From NCBI GenBank assembly GCA_023410295.1, contig JAEYPY010000231.1, forward strand, positions 1 to 28,166: DNA of 28,166 nt, given 5' to 3'. This DNA comes from Pseudomonadota bacterium (GTDB lineage: Bacteria > Pseudomonadota > Alphaproteobacteria > Caulobacterales > Aquidulcibacteraceae). The position numbers were made by a program, and so were the translations under genes. Positions 13,764-20,647 of this stretch are shown piece after piece. The notes beneath the pieces are model-generated. The model worked only from the letters and a program-made list of their open reading frames with translations. It made no database searches and was not told the DNA's origin. Positions within the stretch are counted from its first letter, which is position 1. Each line of letters starts with the position of its first letter.

Positions 13764-14729
13764 CTAACCACCTGCCGATTGGCTCGCCATCTCGTTGACA
13801 CGCCGAATCGCTGCGATGACCAGATCTGTCCTCAGGCGGTGCGGCATATGCCCGGTGTCGGGGGCGATCACGAGTTCCGCGGCGGGGAGATCGGCGGCGA
13901 GCGCGCGGGCATGGCGCTTCGGGGAGACGATGCGGTCTTTTTCGGCGGTGACGATAACGGTGGGTGTGAATATCTCGCCATAGCGCGGCTGCTGCGCGCC
14001 GAATTCGGCGTTTGAGGCGCAGACATCGAGCGCGCTGGCGCGGAAGGCGCGCGGGCGGAAAATGAGCGGCACGCCGGCCTCGTTGACGTAATCGTGCGGC
14101 GCGGATGCTGGCCAGAAATTGTTGGCGATGCTGGCAGGGCTCATCGGCGGGCCGAGCGCGGGAATGAGCAGGCCGCAGAAGATGTCGCCCAGCACCGGCG
14201 TCGCCGACAGCCGCGCCCACCAGGCCGGCTTCCACGGATAGGGGTGCGAAGCCGGCGCGATGAGCACGAGGCCGCGCACAAGGTGCGGATGTTCGAGCGC
14301 GACGCGCAGAGCGACGGCGCTGCCGAGCGAGTGCGCGATAATGGTGGCCGGGCCGTCGCCGCTCGCCTCCAGTACGCGCGCCGCGCACGCGGCCTGATAG
14401 GTCATGGCGTGGCCGTTGCGGCGTGGGCGATCCGAGTAGCCCATGCCGGGGCGATCATAAGCGATGACGCGGTGGAGCGGGGCGAACTCGTCGGCGAGCG
14501 GGGTCCAGAGTTCGCGCAGATTGGCGCTGGCGCCGTGGATCAAGAGCAAGCGTGGCGCGCCTTCGTGTCCGGCTTCGCGGACGTGCAGGCGCATGCCGTC
14601 AAAGTCGACGAAGCGTCCCTGCGGCGGAAAGCGCGCTTCGACGCGGTGGGTGTAGCTGCGCGCATGGATCGCGAGCACGAGGGCGATAAGAGCAAGCGCG
14701 GTGGCGAACGCCGCCAGCCACGCCATCAT
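13764..14729 (-). CDS. Alpha/beta hydrolase, membrane-anchored
   Basis: This 321-residue protein has an N-terminal hydrophobic helix (residues 3-21) that probably anchors it in the inner membrane, followed by a complete alpha/beta hydrolase domain. Visible are the oxyanion segment LLIHGASAN (62-70), YDRPGMGYSDRP (91-102), the nucleophile elbow AHSLGS (S134), the acid D265 in AEKDRIVSP and H294 in DTGHMPH. This resembles haloalkane dehalogenase-like or esterase-like members, but the substrate is not predictable. It starts within the stop of the TPR lipoprotein gene (ATGATG overlapping TGA), so the two are an operon, probably periplasm-facing. Confidence 0.87.
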   Translation of the reverse strand: MMAWLAAFATALALIALVLAIHARSYTHRVEARFPPQGRFVDFDGMRLHVREAGHEGAPRLLLIHGASANLRELWTPLADEFAPLHRVIAYDRPGMGYSDRPRRNGHAMTYQAACAARVLEASGDGPATIIAHSLGSAVALRVALEHPHLVRGLVLIAPASHPYPWKPAWWARLSATPVLGDIFCGLLIPALGPPMSPASIANNFWPASAPHDYVNEAGVPLIFRPRAFRASALDVCASNAEFGAQQPRYGEIFTPTVIVTAEKDRIVSPKRHARALAADLPAAELVIAPDTGHMPHRLRTDLVIAAIRRVNEMASQSAGG

Positions 14730-15286
14730 GCGTCGCGGCCGTCCACGCGCGGCTCAAGCCGGCGCACGCCTTGGTGCGCGATCTCGTAGTGCGGATGAAT
14801 GGCGAGAGCGGCGCGGAAGGCTTCGAGCGCGGCGCGCTGTTGGCCGAGCTCTTCGTAGATGATGCCGAGCGCGGCGAGCGCCGCGAAGTGGCGAGGTTCG
14901 CGCTTCAGCGTTTCCTGAATCGCTGCGACGGCGCCGCGATAATCCTCTTCGCGGTAGGCGAGGTTGGCGCGGCGATTCCAGGTCTCGGCGTAATTGGGTG
15001 CAAGATCGCTGGCTTGGTCGAGGAAGCGGCCAGCGAGTTCGGCGTCGCCGGCCGTCTCGGCGGCGGCAGCGCGTTCCAGAAGGATGTTAACCGTGGGTGA
15101 GCCGCTGTCGGCCCAGCGTTGCCAGATCTGCTGTTCGACCGTGGCGGCAGCGCTTTCATCAGGCGCCTGCTCAAGCTGGACGAAGAGGGCGTCGAGTTCG
15201 GGGTCGGCGCGCACGGGCGTGCGATCGCCCACGCCGCAGGCGGCGAGCGTCAGCGCGGCAATGAACGCGGTGATCAGCGGGCGCAT
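14726..15286 (-). CDS. TPR-repeat lipoprotein
   Basis: The 186-residue protein has a lipoprotein signal (MRPLITAFIAALTLAAC) with lipobox LAAC and the acylated Cys at position 17. Behind it are at least three tetratricopeptide-like helices pairs, seen in FLDQASDLAPNYAETWNRRA, DYRGAVAAIQETLKREPRHF and GQQRAALEAFRAALAIHPHY. TPR lipoproteins typically act as scaffolds at the outer or inner membrane. AGGA precedes the ATG. It is the first gene of a two-gene unit with the alpha/beta hydrolase, and lies 91 bases downstream of rpmJ on the same strand. The partner is unknown. Confidence 0.87.
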   Translation of the reverse strand: MRPLITAFIAALTLAACGVGDRTPVRADPELDALFVQLEQAPDESAAATVEQQIWQRWADSGSPTVNILLERAAAAETAGDAELAGRFLDQASDLAPNYAETWNRRANLAYREEDYRGAVAAIQETLKREPRHFAALAALGIIYEELGQQRAALEAFRAALAIHPHYEIAHQGVRRLEPRVDGRDA

Positions 15287-15377
15287 GGGGTCCTGACTCG
15301 GGTGGTGGTAACCCTACCCGAAGTTCAGCTTATTCGCGAGAGGCGAGGGCGCCGCGAGGCTCTAATTGGGGCCTATT

Positions 15378-15503
15378 TCAGCCCTGCTTCGCCTTATAAC
15401 GCGGGTCGACCTTATTGATGATGTAGACCCGGCCCTTGCGGCGCACGACTCGGCAGGCCCGGTGGCGGGCTTTGAGCGACTTGAGCGACGATCTGACTTT
15501 CAT
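15378..15503 (-). CDS. rpmJ: 50S ribosomal protein L36 (zinc-independent form)
   Basis: The 41-residue protein reads MKVRSSLKSLKARHRACRVV, then RRKGRVYIINKVDPRYKAKQG, the standard C-minus L36 that keeps a single Cys (C17) and lacks the zinc ligands of the C-plus form. The ATG at 15503 gives the exact family length, so the in-frame extension to 15749, which overlaps the divergent transglycosylase gene, is wrong. L36 binds 23S rRNA in the large subunit. Confidence 0.96.
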   Translation of the reverse strand: MKVRSSLKSLKARHRACRVVRRKGRVYIINKVDPRYKAKQG

Positions 15504-15632
15504 GGCCGATATTTCCGGGTCGAAAAGGAAGCGGGGTGGATAAAGGCCGCCCCGTGCAAAGTCAACGTGGGCCAAAGGTCCTTGGGGACGTTGTTGGACC
15601 TTGCAACGCAGCTTAGGGCGTTGAGAGGCATG

Positions 15633-17120
15633 ATGAAGGGGTACTGGATGGCGCGTGCTGTGGTTTTGGCGGCGGCTATGTCGCTGGCGATCGCCTGCGG
15701 GCCAACGACGGTCCGCGCCCAGGCGGCGCCCGAGCCGCCGCGGTTCCAATCCTCCGGTAATGCCGAGTTCGACGCCTGGCGTAGCGATTTTGCCCGCCGG
15801 GCGGTGGAGCGAGGCCGCGACCCGGCGGTGCTGGCCCGGCTGCTGAGCGGGATCGCCCCGGACGACCGCATCATCGAGCTCGACCGGCGCCAGCCCGAGT
15901 TCGTGGCTCCGGTTTGGGATTATGTGACCAACCGGGTGACGCCGCGCCGCATCCAGGACGGCATGCAGCTCAAGAATACGATCCGGCCGACGCTGGAAGC
16001 GGTGCAGCAGCGCTACGGCGTGCCGACCGGCATCATCCTCGGCATCTGGGGCCTTGAGAGTAATTACGGCGAGGCGGCCCTCAACTACGATGCTGCCGCG
16101 GCGCTCTCGACGCTGGCCTACGAAGGCCGGCGCCGGCAGCAGTTCGAGACGTATCTGATGGCGCTGACCGAGATGGTCGAACGCGGCCTAGCCGATCGCG
16201 GCCAGCTGAATTCGTCGTGGGCCGGCGCGCTCGGGCAACCGCAATTCATGCCGGACGTCTATCTGACCACGGCCGTCGATTGGGACGGCGATGGGCATCG
16301 CGACATCTGGACTAATCGCGGCGATGTCGCGGCCTCGATCGGCAATTACCTCGCCGACCGCGGCTGGCGGCGCGGCGAGCCGGTGTTCGAAGAAGTGCGT
16401 CTGCCGGATGGCTTTGACTATGCGCTAGCCGATGGCACGGCGCGCAGCGTCGCCGATTGGGCCGAGCGCGGCGTACGCAGTGTCGGTGGTGGGACGTTGC
16501 CGGCCGAGCATTGGCAGTTGCAAGCGCAACTTTGGCTGCCGGCGGGCGCGCAAGGGCCGGCGCTGCTGCTGCACCACAATTTCGCGGTGATCCGCCGGTA
16601 CAACAATTCCGATCGCTACGCGCTCGTGGTTGCGCTTTTGGCGCGCACATTCGACGGCGGTTCGAGTGAATTGGTGCGCGCTTGGCCCCGCGCGGTGGGA
16701 TCGCTCAACCGCGAACAAACCCTGGAATTGCAGACGCTGCTGAATGGCCTCGGCTTCGATGCAGGCGAGGCGGATGGTTTGTTCGGCTCGAAGACGCGTG
16801 CTGCCGTGCGCGCGTTCCAGGCCAGCGCGAGCTTGCCGGCCGATGGCTTTCCAACAGCCTCGCTGCTGACGCGCATCCGCGATCGCGCCGGCGTTTCGCA
16901 GCCCGAAGCGGCGCGGACTCCGCGCGGTTTGCAGCGCGCCGGCATCCGTGAACTGCAGCGCTTGCTCAATCGCCTCGGTTACAGCGCCGGCCCCGCTGAC
17001 GGCGAAATCGGATCGCGCACGCGTGCGGCCATCCGCTCGTTTGAACGCGATCGTGGCTTGGAAGTGCGCGGGCGCGCGACGGATGTCGTGCTCGAAGCTG
17101 CGCGCGCGGCTGCGGGCTAG
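15633..17120 (+). CDS. MltB-family lytic murein transglycosylase with two peptidoglycan-binding domains
   Basis: The 495-residue protein has a signal sequence (AVVLAAAMSLAIAC, then TVRAQA), an SLT_2/MltB-type catalytic domain (about 40-340) with GLESNYGE, where E142 is the likely catalytic acid, and GALGQPQFMP plus DWDGDGHRDIW, all diagnostic. Two PG_binding_1 domains follow (about 362-420 and 435-490; GLFGSKTRAAVRAFQ and GEIGSRTRAAIRSFE). It cleaves the MurNAc-GlcNAc bond to form 1,6-anhydro ends. Export may be as a lipoprotein (Cys in AIAC, imperfect lipobox) or by cleavage after AQA. Start choice: ATG 15633 has GAGG 4 bases upstream; ATG 15648 behind AAGGGG is also possible. Duplication of the binding domain is less common than a single copy. 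Confidence 0.92.
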   Translation: MKGYWMARAVVLAAAMSLAIACGPTTVRAQAAPEPPRFQSSGNAEFDAWRSDFARRAVERGRDPAVLARLLSGIAPDDRIIELDRRQPEFVAPVWDYVTNRVTPRRIQDGMQLKNTIRPTLEAVQQRYGVPTGIILGIWGLESNYGEAALNYDAAAALSTLAYEGRRRQQFETYLMALTEMVERGLADRGQLNSSWAGALGQPQFMPDVYLTTAVDWDGDGHRDIWTNRGDVAASIGNYLADRGWRRGEPVFEEVRLPDGFDYALADGTARSVADWAERGVRSVGGGTLPAEHWQLQAQLWLPAGAQGPALLLHHNFAVIRRYNNSDRYALVVALLARTFDGGSSELVRAWPRAVGSLNREQTLELQTLLNGLGFDAGEADGLFGSKTRAAVRAFQASASLPADGFPTASLLTRIRDRAGVSQPEAARTPRGLQRAGIRELQRLLNRLGYSAGPADGEIGSRTRAAIRSFERDRGLEVRGRATDVVLEAARAAAG

Positions 17121-18421
17121 TCCGCCGCCGGATCGCTCGGCGGCGGCGCGCTGTCCAACACGGGATTGCGCAGGCGCCGGCTCATCAGCGTGAACACGAG
17201 CATGCCGACGAGTATCGCCAGAGTGATGTAGAGCGGCACGTACATGTTCAGCTGTTCATAAGCGACGCCGCCGATCAGCGGCGAGAACACGAATCCCGCG
17301 CCATTGGTGGCGACGACGAGCCCCGCTGCAGCGCCTTGTTCGTCCGCGCGCACAGCGACGGAGGCGCCGCCGGTAAAGCCGGGGCGCGCCAGCCCTGCGC
17401 CTAGTCCCTGCATCGCTTGTGAGACGAGCAGCATGCCAAGGCTCGGCGCTGCGATCTGCATCGCGACGCCGAGACCGAGCACGCCTGCGCCCCACGCCAT
17501 CAGCGCGCGCGGCCCCATCTTGAGGCGCGGCAGGATCGCCATCTGCGTCGCCAGCAGCGCCAGCGCGTTGACCATGAAACCAGCGGCGGTGAGTTCGGCG
17601 CCGCGTTCGCCGGCGACATCAAGCAGGTCCATGGTGAAGAGGCCGAACACCTGCACGGTGACGCCTGCGACCATCGAAAGCGCAAAGCCGTAGATGAGAT
17701 AGGCCGAGAGGCGCTTGTCGCCGATCAACGCCAGCGACTCGCGCCACTGTCCGCGAGGGCGCTCTACTTTTGGCGGCGTATTCTCAGGCAAGTAGCGCCA
17801 GATCGAAAACGCCGCGAGCGCCGCGAGCGCTGCGATCAGCCAGATCGGAAACACAAGGCCCAGCCATGCTGCGAGCGCCGCGCAGATCGCCGGGCCGAAG
17901 GCTTGGCCGAGCGCGAAGGCGGAGGTGAGGCCAGCGAGCTGCTCGGTGCGCTCGTAGATGCTAGTGCGGTCGGCGATATAGGCTTGCGCGGCGGGCGACG
18001 AAGCTGAACCGACAGCGCCGAAAATGGCGCGCGCGAGTATGAGGCCGAGAAAAAGTGAGAAGCCGGTGATGAGGGCGCTTTGACCCAGCATCACCATGAC
18101 GCCGAACGCGGCCATCGAGACGGCATAGCCAGCAAGGCCCATCGCCGCGATGGGCTTCCTGCCGAACCGGTCGGACTGGCGGCCCCAATACGGACTGCAA
18201 AACACCCAGAGCACCGCCGACAGCGAGAAGATCCAGCCCACGCTGGAATCTGACAGGCCCAACTCGCGAACCAGCGGCGGCGCCACCGCCAGCAGCATGG
18301 AATTGCCCGCTCCGATAATGAGCAGGCACATGAAGAGGAGGTTGAATTGCCGGTTGCGCCCGATCGGCGCGCGCTGATCGGTCGGCGCGTGGCTGGGTAG
18401 GGGAGGCTGTGCATCCGGCAT
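17117..18421 (-). CDS. MFS transporter, DHA1-like drug:proton antiporter family
   Basis: The 434-residue protein has about 12 membrane helices in two halves joined by a polar loop (around LPENTPPKVERPRGQWRE). The loop 2-3 signature GRQSDRFGRKP (MFS motif A) and the ARAIFGAVGSASSPAAQAYIAD region (motif C-like, helix 5) match TetA-like exporters. The substrate is not predictable. The 3' end overlaps that of the convergent transglycosylase gene by 4 bases. The 5' region is only 54 bases from the end of the GST gene on the same strand, so both could share a transcript. A 7-bp hairpin (18452-18470) lies in that gap. Confidence 0.9.
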   Translation of the reverse strand: MPDAQPPLPSHAPTDQRAPIGRNRQFNLLFMCLLIIGAGNSMLLAVAPPLVRELGLSDSSVGWIFSLSAVLWVFCSPYWGRQSDRFGRKPIAAMGLAGYAVSMAAFGVMVMLGQSALITGFSLFLGLILARAIFGAVGSASSPAAQAYIADRTSIYERTEQLAGLTSAFALGQAFGPAICAALAAWLGLVFPIWLIAALAALAAFSIWRYLPENTPPKVERPRGQWRESLALIGDKRLSAYLIYGFALSMVAGVTVQVFGLFTMDLLDVAGERGAELTAAGFMVNALALLATQMAILPRLKMGPRALMAWGAGVLGLGVAMQIAAPSLGMLLVSQAMQGLGAGLARPGFTGGASVAVRADEQGAAAGLVVATNGAGFVFSPLIGGVAYEQLNMYVPLYITLAILVGMLVFTLMSRRLRNPVLDSAPPPSDPAAD

Positions 18422-18475
18422 AGGGCGCGCCTTGCTACGCCGAGAGGGCGTGAGGCGCCAGTAGCGCCTCGCGTG

Positions 18476-19189
18476 CTATTGTGAATGCGGGCGCGCGGGA
18501 ATTTTGAGGCCGCGCTGCACGGCGGGACGCGCAAGGCCGCGCTCCAGCCAGGCGGGGACGTGTTGCAAGGTGTCGAAGTCGACAAGCTCGTGCGCGCCGT
18601 AATAGCCGATCAGATTGCGCACCGGGCCGATCATGGCGATATCGGCGATGGTGTACTCCTCGCCCATGATCCACGTGCGATCCACGAGACGCTGATCGAG
18701 CACCTTGAGCAATTGCACGCTCTGCTTGCGGAAGTGTTCAAGCGGACGCTTGTCCTCGATGGCGGCGCCTTCGAATTTCTTGAAATAGCCGAGCTTGCCG
18801 AAAATCGGTCCGACGCCGCCGACCTGGAAGAAAAGCCACTGGATGGTTTCGTAGCGACGCGCGGCGTCGCGTGGCAGCAGGCGCCCGGTCTTCTCCGCCA
18901 AGTAAAGCAGGATCGCGCCGGATTCGAAGAGCGCAAGCGGTCCCCCGCCTGGGCCGTTGGGATCAAGGATGGCGGGGATCTTGCCGTAGGGGTTAAGCGA
19001 GAGAAACTCCGGCGACCTCTGGTCGCGCGCGCCGAAATCCACGTAGTGCGCCTCGTAGGGCAGCTCCAGCTCTTCCAAGGCGATGGAGACCTTCACGCCG
19101 TTCGGCGTCGTCAGCGAATAAAGCTGCAGGCGATCGGGATGCTTTGCGGACCAACGTTGTGTGATTGGAAAGCGCGTCAGGTCGGTCAT
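18476..19189 (-). CDS. Glutathione S-transferase, Nu-class-like (YghU/YfcG type)
   Basis: The 237-residue protein has the thioredoxin-like N-terminal domain with LYSLTTPNGVKVSIALEELE, NPYGKIPAILDP and FESGAILLYLAEKTGRLLP (glutathione site), and an all-helical C-terminal domain with TIADIAMIGPV (the N-capping box region). The TPNG motif is characteristic of Nu-class GSTs, which have disulfide-reductase or peroxidase activity using two glutathiones. ATG 19189 is chosen; ATG 19198 (MGC...) is possible. Neither has a clear ribosome binding site. It is divergent from motA, with a 159-base intergenic region. Confidence 0.92.
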   Translation of the reverse strand: MTDLTRFPITQRWSAKHPDRLQLYSLTTPNGVKVSIALEELELPYEAHYVDFGARDQRSPEFLSLNPYGKIPAILDPNGPGGGPLALFESGAILLYLAEKTGRLLPRDAARRYETIQWLFFQVGGVGPIFGKLGYFKKFEGAAIEDKRPLEHFRKQSVQLLKVLDQRLVDRTWIMGEEYTIADIAMIGPVRNLIGYYGAHELVDFDTLQHVPAWLERGLARPAVQRGLKIPARPHSQ

Positions 19190-19282
19190 GCAGCCCATCT
19201 AGGCGCCGAGGACGCCGTGCGCCACGTGCGCGGCTAGGGCGTCTTAACGCAGCTTAGCATTTTCCCCTCATCAACCGAAACG

Positions 19283-19345
19283 GCGCGTTAAGCGCGCGCG
19301 TGCATAACGCGCTGTCGGCAGAAAGCCTTCGGTAAACGCGCGTTA
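19283..19345. promoter_or_regulatory. Cluster of three GCGCGTTA boxes upstream of motA
   Basis: GCGCGTTA occurs at 19283-19290, inverted (TAACGCGC) at 19305-19312 and again direct at 19338-19345, four bases before motA. The first two form an 8-bp inverted repeat with a 14-base spacer. Such an arrangement could be an operator, but no known regulator motif is recognised. Confidence 0.35.
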
Positions 19346-19348
19346 TCC

Positions 19349-20215
19349 ATGTTTCCTATCATCGGCCTTGTTGTGGTGTTCGGGATGGTGTTCGGCGGCT
19401 TCATGCTCGCCGGCGGCCATTTCGAAGTGCTGCTCGAAGCCGCGCCGATGGAGTTCATGATGATCGGCGGCGCAGCCCTGGGCGCGCTCATCATCTCGAA
19501 TGACATGCACGGGCTGAAACAGGTGGCCGGCGGCTTTGGCAAGGTCATGAGCGGGCCGAAGTGGAATAAGAAGGATTACCAGGATCTGCTGGCGCTGCTC
19601 TTCCAGCTGACCAAGCTGATGAAGACCAAGGGCGTGGTGGCGCTGGAAGCGCACATCGAAAAGCCCAACGAGAGCGCGATCTTCCAGAAGTACCCCAAGC
19701 TCTGCAAAGACCACTTCGTGGTCGATTTCATCTGCGACACGCTGCGCATGATGACGATGAACCTCGACGATCCGCACCAGGTCGAGGACGCGATGGAAAA
19801 GCAGATCGAAAAACACCATCACGAAAGCCTGCATCCGGCGCATGCGCTGCAAGGCATGGCGGATGGCCTGCCGGCGCTCGGCATCGTCGCGGCGGTGCTC
19901 GGCATCGTGAAGACGATGGGCGCGATCAACGAACCGCCGGAAATTCTCGGCCTCATGATCGGCAAGGCGCTGGTCGGAACTTTTCTCGGCGTGTTCCTGG
20001 CTTACGGCATCGTTGGCCCGATTGCGTCGCGGCTCAACGGCGTCATCGAACACGACGCGCAATTCTACAAAATCATCCGCGATGTGCTCGTGGCGCACTT
20101 GCACGGCAACGCGGCCCAAGTTTCAGTGGAGATCGGGCGCGGCTCGGTGCCGACTCCGCTGCAGCCGAGCTTTACTCAGCTCGAAGAAGCCTTGGCAGCC
20201 GCCGTCGAGGCTTGA
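19349..20215 (+). CDS. motA: Flagellar motor stator protein MotA
   Basis: The 288-residue inner-membrane protein is a full-length MotA: two N-terminal helices (FPIIGLVVVFGMVFGGFMLAGG and a second from MEFMMIGGAALGALI), a cytoplasmic domain with the torque-generating charged region around ICDTLRMM, and two C-terminal helices with GMADGLPALGIVAAVLGIVKTMG and LVGTFLGVFLAYGIVGPIASRL, carrying the conserved prolines. With MotB it forms the proton channel that drives flagellar rotation. No motB lies next to it, as in Caulobacter where the two genes are separate. There is no evident Shine-Dalgarno before the ATG; GCGCGTTA boxes lie directly upstream. A stable hairpin follows the stop. Confidence 0.95.
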   Translation: MFPIIGLVVVFGMVFGGFMLAGGHFEVLLEAAPMEFMMIGGAALGALIISNDMHGLKQVAGGFGKVMSGPKWNKKDYQDLLALLFQLTKLMKTKGVVALEAHIEKPNESAIFQKYPKLCKDHFVVDFICDTLRMMTMNLDDPHQVEDAMEKQIEKHHHESLHPAHALQGMADGLPALGIVAAVLGIVKTMGAINEPPEILGLMIGKALVGTFLGVFLAYGIVGPIASRLNGVIEHDAQFYKIIRDVLVAHLHGNAAQVSVEIGRGSVPTPLQPSFTQLEEALAAAVEA

Positions 20216-20221
20216 TGCGAT

Positions 20222-20259
20222 GCCCCGAACCTATGCGGTTTTGCATGGGCCAGCGGGGC
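20222..20259 (+). terminator. Stable hairpin after motA, possible terminator
   Basis: GCCCC (20222-20226) pairs with GGGGC (20255-20259), and CCTATGC (20230-20236) with GCATGGG (20243-20249) around a GGTTTT loop. It begins 6 bases after the motA stop. No T-tract follows, so it may act as an mRNA-protecting 3' end or a Rho-assisted stop rather than a classical terminator. Confidence 0.35.
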
Positions 20260-20349
20260 CGTAACGCTTGCCATTATGTTTAATCCTTGGCATGGAGTCG
20301 CCTCCCGCGTTGGGGGTAGACCCCGACGCTGAGACGAGGGGTAGAACCT

Positions 20350-20577
20350 ATGACGAAGTTCAAGTTGGGCATGGCGGCTGCTGCCGCTGCCGTTCTCGCC
20401 TTCGGCGTCGCGGCCTGCGGCCAAACGACGACCGTGGAAGAGCCGGCTGCGACCGAAACCGAAACCGTGGCTCCGGAAGCTCCGGCTGAAGCCCCGGCTG
20501 ATCCGGCTGCTGCCCCGACCGACGGCACGACCACGCCGCCGGCCGATGGCGCCACGCCTGCTCCGACCACGCCGTAA
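20350..20577 (+). CDS. Small Ala/Pro/Thr-rich lipoprotein
   Basis: This 75-residue protein has a lipoprotein signal (MTKFKLGMAAAAAAVLAFG) and lipobox VAAC with Cys23. The mature part of about 52 residues is low-complexity, made of Glu/Ala/Pro/Thr (AATETETVAPEAPAEAPADP) and ends in TPAPTTP. It is likely a disordered, acidic envelope peptide. GAGGGG (20336-20341) precedes the ATG, and a strong terminator follows 23 bases after the stop, so it is probably a single-gene transcript. No family or function is recognised. Confidence 0.75.
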   Translation: MTKFKLGMAAAAAAVLAFGVAACGQTTTVEEPAATETETVAPEAPAEAPADPAAAPTDGTTTPPADGATPAPTTP

Positions 20578-20600
20578 TCACTTACGGACGTAGTTTAGCG

Positions 20601-20628
20601 ACGAGCCGCCCGAAAGGGCGGCTCGTTT
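20601..20628 (+). terminator. Rho-independent terminator of the small lipoprotein gene
   Basis: An 11-bp perfect stem (20601-20611 with 20616-20626) closes a GAAA tetraloop and is followed by a short TTT. Its position, 23 bases after the lipoprotein stop and 20 before mnmC, separates the two transcripts. The T-tract is short, so termination may be partial. Confidence 0.7.
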
Positions 20629-20647
20629 GCGTTTAAGCGCCCTGCAC

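Noticed and set aside
18485..19237. 250-residue plus-strand ORF opposite the GST gene
   Set aside because: The minus-strand frame is a complete GST; this frame shows no domain or start signal.
19244..19257. TTAA-N6-TTAG resembling a CtrA box upstream of motA
   Set aside because: CtrA sites need TTAA-N7-TTAA; both the spacing and the second half are off by one.
19343..20119. 258-residue minus-strand ORF opposite motA
   Set aside because: It mirrors the motA codons; His/Arg-rich composition, no ribosome binding site and no recognisable domain.
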